Shown here: piece by piece, positions 57,684 to 64,000 of the stretch
How the letters are laid out: the number at the start of each line of letters is the position of its first letter
How positions within the stretch are numbered: position 1 is the stretch's first letter
From: Plantago major
Lineage: Eukaryota > Streptophyta > Magnoliopsida > Lamiales > Plantaginaceae
Assembly (NCBI GenBank): GCA_026545765.1
Contig: CM048839.1
Span: 57,609,177-57,673,176, forward strand
DNA length: 64,000 bases
Reading direction: 5' to 3'
The notes under the pieces: model-generated
What the model was told of the DNA's origin: nothing
Seen by the model: only the letters and a program-made list of their open reading frames with translations
Database searches by the model: none
Translations under genes and position numbers: made by a program

Positions 57684-58440
57684 GATATAAACGTATTTTG
57701 TATTGTTGCTAATGTGAATATGTAATTAGGTAAGATAAATAAGAAGCCTCAATTAAGGTAATATAAATGGACCGGATTACCCTTACTAATTGTTCTTGAC
57801 ATACTTGATGAATTGTGAACAGTCCAAAACACCATCCACAAACTTTTTCAGCCAATCAGAATAGAGAATTTCGCCACGTGACATGACAAATAGACCAATC
57901 AAAAGCCTTGTAAACTTTTTAAATTCATAGATATATAGATTCTCCTCCCCGCTTACTTTTCCAATGTTTCTTGCTAGGTAACATAAACTTGTACTAATAG
58001 ATTTTCTCTATTATGTATAGTTATTCGTACCTATTCAAATGTGTCTCTAGTACCCTAACTCTTGGCAATATCTCGATACCGACATACTAAACGGTTGACT
58101 AACCTGATTTTAAACAAGCTAAAGAAAATCTAGAGGAGGTTTCTTCTTTAAAAAAAGAAAAAAAAAAGTGAGGAGTGTGCTCCGTGCTTTGTCCATTTTT
58201 ATTTAAAAAAAAAAAGACATCTTTTTCCAATAAAAATAAAATAAAAACAATGTTCAAAAGAAAAGAAAAACAAAAACTAGCTTTGAGAAAAAAGAAGCGC
58301 AATAAAAGGAAAAGCACTGGAGTGGGCCCTGGCCCATCACATCAAGACCTTATCTAGTTCAGTCTATGACGTAAACAGAAACCATTAGATGAGACCCAAT
58401 AAAGATAACAACACAACGAAACAAAATAAATCAAAAGTCC
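57684..58440. other. Intergenic DNA upstream of the COR27-like gene
   Basis: AT-rich, no gene. A G-box core CACGTG lies at 57875-57880, and poly(A/T) runs at 58150-58260 give compositional Lys-rich or Phe-rich frames. Confidence 0.5.
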
Positions 58441-58471
58441 GATATTTATTTATACCTGTGGCGTGACAAAA

Positions 58472-58480
58472 AAAATATCT
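58472..58480 (+). promoter_or_regulatory. Evening element
   Basis: AAAATATCT, the exact evening-element nonamer bound by CCA1/LHY/RVE clock factors in Arabidopsis, about 280 bp before the ATG. Arabidopsis COR27 and COR28 promoters are known to use evening elements, so the context fits. Confidence 0.7.
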
Positions 58481-58496
58481 GGCTACCATTGCCCTA

Positions 58497-58504
58497 AGAT
58501 ATTT
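58497..58504 (-). promoter_or_regulatory. Evening-element-like motif
   Basis: AAATATCT on the minus strand, 17 bp from the first evening element in the opposite orientation. Confidence 0.55.
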
Positions 58505-58544
58505 ATGCCTCCATCCGACTTGGCTCATTGTTGTTTATAAACGC

Positions 58545-58550
58545 CACGTG
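58545..58550. promoter_or_regulatory. G-box
   Basis: CACGTG inside GCCACGTGGA, a strong bZIP/bHLH site (for example HY5 or PIF), about 210 bp before the ATG and close to the evening elements. Confidence 0.6.
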
Positions 58551-58755
58551 GAAAAGCGCCTCCATGTGGATAGAATTGGACGACTTTATTTGTTCCTTTA
58601 CAACACTTTTTCTCCTTCACCGCCTTGCGCGCTCTCTCTACAATAGTCAGATTTTTTCCTCCCACAGATATTTTCTCTCACCTCGCTTTAAGACAATAGA
58701 TAGGAAGTTAGAAGGAGTAAAGGAAATCAAATCGCATTTTGCAGTTCAGGTATAC

Positions 58756-61700
58756 ATGATGACGGAGCAGCAAAATCAACTCGTTTCGCCGCCGTGCCGG
58801 ACGACGGAGGTAGCTGGTTGCTCCACCGTGTTGACTCGTTCGAACTCCGATAAATCAGCTCTCACAGTTGACACCTGCAAGGATGTATTGGTAGTATTCC
58901 TTTCCGTTTTTCTCGATCTTCGAAATAATAGTAGTGTAATTTGTTTGAGATTAGCTGTGATGGTGAAGTTAACGAACGTGATCGCTTTGACGTAGTGTAA
59001 TTTGATTTGGTGATTTTTCGATCTGGTTTAGTTTGTTTCTGTACTATTGTTTTCGTTTTTGCATTTTTTTACTAGTGGAAATGGCTTTTTTGTTTTTCAT
59101 ATAAAAATAACTAAATAAGGGTCTGAGTTTTGAGAACAACTTAGTGTTAGAGGGTTAGGCCGATGCGAATTAGGAGAAGACGTCTAACACTTGGGCAGTG
59201 CCAGCCCGGAAAAATTGAGGCACCATCCGAAAATTTTAAAAGGGCCCAAGTAAACAATATATATAAAAATAAAAATAATATATATAAAAAATAAAAATTT
59301 TCATGTATAATAATAGAATTAATTTCTAATAAACTAACATACTGAATATATCAATTTAAAAATAACACTTAAAAGTGTTATTTGAAGCAAAATTATTAAC
59401 TAAATTCTTTATAACATACTTTATTTTAATATTTTAAACACCCTACTAGTATCATAATATAAAAATTGGACCCCTAAAAATATTGGAGCCCTATACGGAT
59501 GAACATCCCGCATGGGCTCAGGGCCAACCCTGCACTTGGGTGTTAGTGGTGTGGTTATCATGATATTTGAGGTGCTTGGATATTAGGGGAATACGACTAA
59601 CATTTGGGTGGGTGGTGGTCTGGTCTGGTTGTTCGGTATATTTAATGTGTGTGCGACCCTTAGATTGTCGAACACGGGTTCTTTTTCCTTGGTTTAGCAC
59701 TTGGTGATAATCAAAATGTGAATATTGTCTTCAAGCTCTACCCACATGGGTGTTTCTGAGATCTGAACTTGTTTTGTTTTAATCAACTATTATAACGAGC
59801 TAGTGACACATTAAGCTGTAATTCTTTTTTTTTTTATATTGCACAATACGTTAGTAAAGACCGATAACTGGGTAGGAGGGTAGGAATTGTGTGACTTGAT
59901 GAGGAAGGAATGTGGAGCATTGATCCTAATGCATTTTGCTGTTAGCTCATGGAGCCATCTAGTGAGACATATCTGACAGAAGCTTTTGTTTTGATGAACA
60001 ATGTGAATCTTGTAAATATTTTTGCGTGATAAATTTGTCGGCAATGGTTGATTTTGTGATGAATTTATGGAAGTGTTGAAATGTCTGCTTATAGTTTGTA
60101 GTAAACTTACCATGCTTGTAACCTGCCCAAAACAAAAAAAAAACCTTACCATGCTTGTTTTGGTGATTTCGTCTAATGTGGCTCGCTTGTGCAGTTTTCA
60201 GTTTTTCTTACGTAGAGTCTATCATTATTGGCACTTGGCAGGGCTCAAATCTCATGCTCCATCTGGTTAAGAATAAAAAATTAACAAATCTCATGCTCCA
60301 TCTTTTTAAGAATAAAAACTACTTTCAACTTGTAGGTGCACTTGATCGTGACAACTGTTTTTCATTTATTTCATGACCCGTAAGTTGAGCTTATCCATTA
60401 ATTTTGTTCAGGATGACTGCCGAGTATGGACAAATGAGAAGCATAATTCGTATCTTAATCAGTTGGAAGTATCATTCGTTACACATCTACAACAATCGAA
60501 GGGTCTTGGCAGAAAATCCTATGAGCCGAAGGATAGAAACATACATATGTCTCAGAATGACCCAACAAATGCTCATAACTCTTCTAGACAGGTAAAGCAG
60601 CAGCCTCCAATCCCTTAGTAATAGCCTCACTGCATGCCATTTCAAATCATCTTTTGTGTATTGCATTTCTTACAGAGTAAAATTTTATTTTCTTTTCTGT
60701 ATTTACCAGTTCAGTGTTTTACGGAATGGCTGTTGGCAAAACGTAAAATCTGAAAGGGCCGAGCTGCTTTCCCACAATTCAGCTGATTCTTGTCGTCAAA
60801 CAAAGAATGCCTGTCATCCACCATCAGCAGATATTGGTGTATTTGTGAAGCCTTCTGGCACAAATAAGCACAGGAAAGGGATTGTATGCCAGGGATTGGC
60901 AAGCTATGAACAACGGTGCTCCACCAGTAATCTAGACCAGAAACGCAGATTTGAAATAACCAGAGGTGATTTGAGCTTAGACACGTTGATTACTCTTGAT
61001 TTCTTCTGAAGGAATTGGTTCTTCTAAATACCTTAAAGAATTTGCAATTAGTGATGTGAGTGACTGAACACACACATAGTGAGTCTATTAATTTATTAAC
61101 ATGCTCTGTGTGTGTGTTTGGCCCAACCTGATTAATCTCCTTTATTTGAACAAAATAAGGTTGTTTGACTATAATAAGTCTGTTTGGTGAACATAATTAA
61201 GGGACTGATTTGAAAAACTACTCTTTTCTTTTTCGAAAGAAGGTGACTGATTGACTACAAGTCACCTATCATCTCGTTTTGCTAAACATACACTGTGATA
61301 TGTCCACATGTACTTATGTCAGCATTTCCGTCCATGACATATATCATGTACTACAGAGCCGACATTCTTATTTCACAGCCTCTTTGTCTGGCCTGTTTCC
61401 TATTACACAGCATTTACACATTCTTATTACACAGCCTCTTTGTCCCTCCATCACATATATCTTCCCCAACCAAGTTTTTCCTCACTGTGTTGTCGAGCTA
61501 TTTATATGTATCGCCCCATAATTTACTTGCTGAACTACCAATTTAATATGAAATGCATGGAAGAAAAGGGGTTTTGATTAGGAAGAGTACTTAGGTTCGA
61601 TTTAATCTAAATGAATACATACAAGGTTTCATCTTTACAAAACACTGCTAGTCTGCTACATTGGATGGGAACTGAAAAAAGAAACCAAGTGGCATGCAAG

Positions 61701-62883
61701 TGAATTATTATACAACTATCCACAAGCACAGTTGAACTATAAATGATGCTCTGCATATTCAAGATAGGCAAGCTTGTTTTCTGATCTTTGTTATCTTCTT
61801 TCACATGAACATCATTTCATCATGATAATCAAATTTTACTCAAATGTTTATTGGGAATCAAATGAAAATTTCATCTTATTTACCAAATTGTTTTACTGGA
61901 GATCATTTGCTAGGACAACTAACATGTTTTGTTTTTGGCTCTTGGATATGATGATCTAGAGATTGCAATTTGTGACAGCCTAGTCCATTTAAGTTATCTT
62001 TCAGATAGGTCTTTGGTAATCTACTAGTTTTCTCATGAATGTTTCTTTGTGGTACTCCATAGAGTATCTGGAATTGAGGAGCATACTAGTTTTCTCATGA
62101 ATCTGTAAATTTGCAATAAAACCTTGCCAAGTTTTGCTGGAGCACAAACAAGAGAAGGAAAAAAATAAATAAATAAATAAAAATAAGAAGAAACAGAGAT
62201 CCTGTAGGGTTAATTGCCAAAAGAATGTATATATGTTTACAGCTCTTGGACTATTAACTATGAGCTGAAAGCATACTTTGACTACAATCCAGGAAACTTC
62301 AGATATTTCTATACAGGATGGTGTTACATCTTTGGGTGACTGCAACTTAACCAATTAACACATTGATCGGCTCTTGTCATGAACATTTTTTGTATTCGTT
62401 TGCCTTACTTATTTTGTGAACATCTAGAAATACCTTCCTATCCATACTCGCTCCTATTTGAATGTTACACTTCACGCATTTAGTTGAATATATTTCCACT
62501 TTGTACATGTCCAAGTTTCTTTCCCCAACTAGTTGGAACTACAAAATTTTGATTAGGTTTACCTTCATGTATCTAAATTCTAATGGTTCAATTGTCTTTC
62601 TTATCAGCAGAGGGTACAGGTCAAAATTTTTCGGAGGAAGATGATCAAGCTAAAGCAGATACTGAATCGCAGACAAAACGACTGAAGACTGATTTAGCAA
62701 GTAGTCCAATTCTGGATCAAGTAATGTCTACTGCTATTTTAAACATTTCCTTCATCATGAAAAAACTTCTAGATCTCTACCAAAACAAGAAAAGGAAAAA
62801 TCTTCTAGATATCCTCCGATTAATGTTGTCCCTGTCCCTTTTTTCAGGTTCTACCGCAGGATATGTCAAACGACAAATGCTAA
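58756..62883 (+). CDS. COR27/COR28-like cold- and clock-regulated protein, five exons
   Basis: Predicted exons 58756-58890, 60412-60591, 60710-60965, 62611-62720 and 62848-62883 join in frame to 238 residues. Introns have GT-AG ends (phases 0, 0, 1, 0). Family signatures: VWTNEKHNSYLNQLEVSFV (exon 2), FSVLRNGCWQNVK (exon 3), GQNFSEEDDQ, TKRLKTD and ILDQVLPQ (exons 4-5). Similar blocks occur in the same order in Arabidopsis COR27, which is close in length. COR27/28 are small nuclear regulators linking cold, light and clock; they act with COP1 and HY5. Here the domains are seen and the role is inferred. The exon 1 donor could also lie 3 bp later or 6 bp earlier, in the same phase. A second ATG follows the first directly. 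It is a host gene and looks intact. Confidence 0.88.
59196..59532. mobile_element. hAT-type MITE in intron 1 of the COR27-like gene
   Basis: 337 bp flanked by a perfect 8-bp duplication CACTTGGG (59188-59195 and 59533-59540). Ends are CAGTGCCAGCCCGG and, on the other strand, CAGGGTTGGCCCTG, forms of the CAGGGCCGGCCCTG end of a common plant hAT MITE group. Interior is AT-rich with AAAAGGGCCC and GGACCCCTAAA near the ends. Confidence 0.92.
62159..62185. repeat. TAAA-type microsatellite in intron 3
   Basis: (AAAT)n tract in the 1.65 kb third intron (60966-62610). The rest of that intron shows no gene. A short direct repeat CTAGTTTTCTCATGAAT occurs near 62024 and 62085. Confidence 0.7.
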
Positions 62884-63952
62884 GTAATTGATAATTCAAC
62901 CCCTGAAGAACTAGCGAGTTCTGAAACTTCAAGAGCTTTGTATATGTCAGAAGAATTGAAATGGTTCGAATGGCAAGCTGCAGTGCATTGACATAATTTT
63001 ACGGATGGTGAGAGATTCACTATATTTTCAACCATCTTATTGAGGGACCAATAGCAAGGAGATTCACTTCTCCGAAAGATTACTATCCATTAGATTCTGG
63101 TTGGAATCATGAAGTTGTAGTAGTAAGATGATTTTTGCTTTGCACTTGCATGAAGTTGTTCATTTAATTTCTAGATGAGATGTAGATATTAGCAGAAATA
63201 TATATACATGGATTATTCTATATAGAAAGGCCGGTGTGATTCCCTTCCTTGATTAGGCACTGCTAGTGTGGCACAGAGGATTGTTCATGTAGGCGGTGTC
63301 CCCTGATGAGTTTTGGATTTCCAACTCAAATTTTTGAATTGTCCTGTAGTATTATCAAGTTTGGTAATTGCATTTATATATATGTGTTTGTTTGTCATGG
63401 GGCTTGTTTCTTTGACATGATTGGTTAGCATGTCAATAACTCGTAGTGCATTTCAACCCGATGTGTGAGTATAATCCGGCTTAGTCAAAGTTAAGCTGTT
63501 GAAGCATATTCTTTCTATTACGCCTAAAGTTTCAAAAATCTTAAAAGAGGTCGAGAACCGTAAACACAAGGGGTGATGGTTGTTCCAGGCCAAGATATGA
63601 TGAGGACCTAAATAAAATTTAAGATGGACCTAAATAAAATTTAAGATGGGGTGAATGTAACACTATCAAGTTTAAGAGATTTTAAAGGGGATAAACGTTA
63701 CTCAAAACAACAAGGAGCAATTTTATTTTCAAGAATCCGTTAAAAACTCTAGAGTTGAGCGTATTTGATCTGACATGAATTGACATGTGTAATTTCTGCC
63801 CCAGAAAATCATTCGGAGATAGTAGACTATTAGTAAAAATGCCGTACCACTAGGGGACAAGGCGTCACAATTTCTCTAGAATTATTTGTTGCCGCTCCTA
63901 ATTATATTTATCAAATTGTTATCTTAATCCTAATGTATGTTTGTCCAGTTTG
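62884..63952. other. 3' flank of the COR27-like gene
   Basis: 3' UTR and intergenic DNA. No further exon or gene recognised. A 25-bp direct repeat of GGACCTAAATAAAATTTAAG type lies near 63603-63648. Confidence 0.45.
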
Positions 63953-63954
63953 TA

Positions 63955-64000
63955 CTTCCTTCGTTCCGAAAAGCTTCATATATAATAAGTATTTATGCGT
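63955..64000. mobile_element. Left end of a Stowaway-type MITE, cut by the window edge
   Basis: After TA (63953-63954) the sequence CTTCCTTCGTTCCGAAAAGC matches the CTCCCTCCGTTCCGAAA end of Stowaway MITEs. The other end lies outside the window. Confidence 0.55.

Noticed and set aside
46650-57690. LINE target duplication based on GATATA at both ends
   Set aside because: Only six bases match in AT-rich DNA and the LINE 5' end is not precisely known.
58175-58357. A 60-codon Lys-rich frame upstream of the host gene
   Set aside because: It is a product of A-rich sequence with no conserved motif.

Overview
This 64 kb window is nuclear DNA from a flowering plant, probably a eudicot. Evidence: Stowaway and hAT MITEs, plant-type Ty1-copia and Ty3-gypsy LTR elements, a TNP2-type CACTA transposon, a plant L1 LINE, a Helitron with CTAG ends, and one host gene of the plant COR27/COR28 family. 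The sequence is AT-rich and intron-containing. Almost everything left of about 57.7 kb is transposable-element DNA, mostly broken and nested. The only convincing host gene is at 58.76-62.88 kb (+).

Layout. 1-19.84 kb: remains of a Ty3-gypsy-type element (LTR end, primer-binding site, gag-like ORF fragments, a 1.7 kb minisatellite of 24-bp units, an antisense Transposase_28-like ORF, a downstream LTR). Its middle is occupied by a 3'-truncated Ty1-copia (Sirevirus-like) element at 4.33-14.67 kb. The antisense ORF is split by a solo LTR of that same copia family with a perfect 5-bp target duplication. 19.84-24.5 kb: a 100-bp tandem repeat, a GA microsatellite and unassigned AT-rich DNA. 24.52 to about 30 kb: a decayed Helitron on the minus strand (Rep and PIF1-type helicase fragments, hairpin plus CTAG terminus, an internal 0.9 kb duplication, and a Stowaway MITE). 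30.37-36.2 kb: a second Helitron-type terminus, several minisatellites, a long hairpin and three more Stowaway-type MITEs, one carrying a poly(A) retroposon.

37.35-45.41 kb: two nested non-autonomous LTR retrotransposons of one family, with about 2 kb LTRs around an internal domain of only about 0.3 kb that holds a PBS and a PPT and no gene. 46.68-57.68 kb: a 5'-truncated L1-type LINE whose ORF2 is split by a 7.93 kb CACTA transposon with a GTT target duplication.

57.7-64 kb: host region. A five-exon gene encodes a predicted 238-residue COR27/COR28-like protein. Upstream lie evening-element-like and G-box motifs, and a hAT MITE sits in intron 1. The right edge cuts into another MITE end.

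The mobile genes do not act together. They form a stratigraphic record in which target duplications date the insertions relative to one another. Coordinates of degenerate features are approximate. Family assignments come from motifs read by eye, with no database search.
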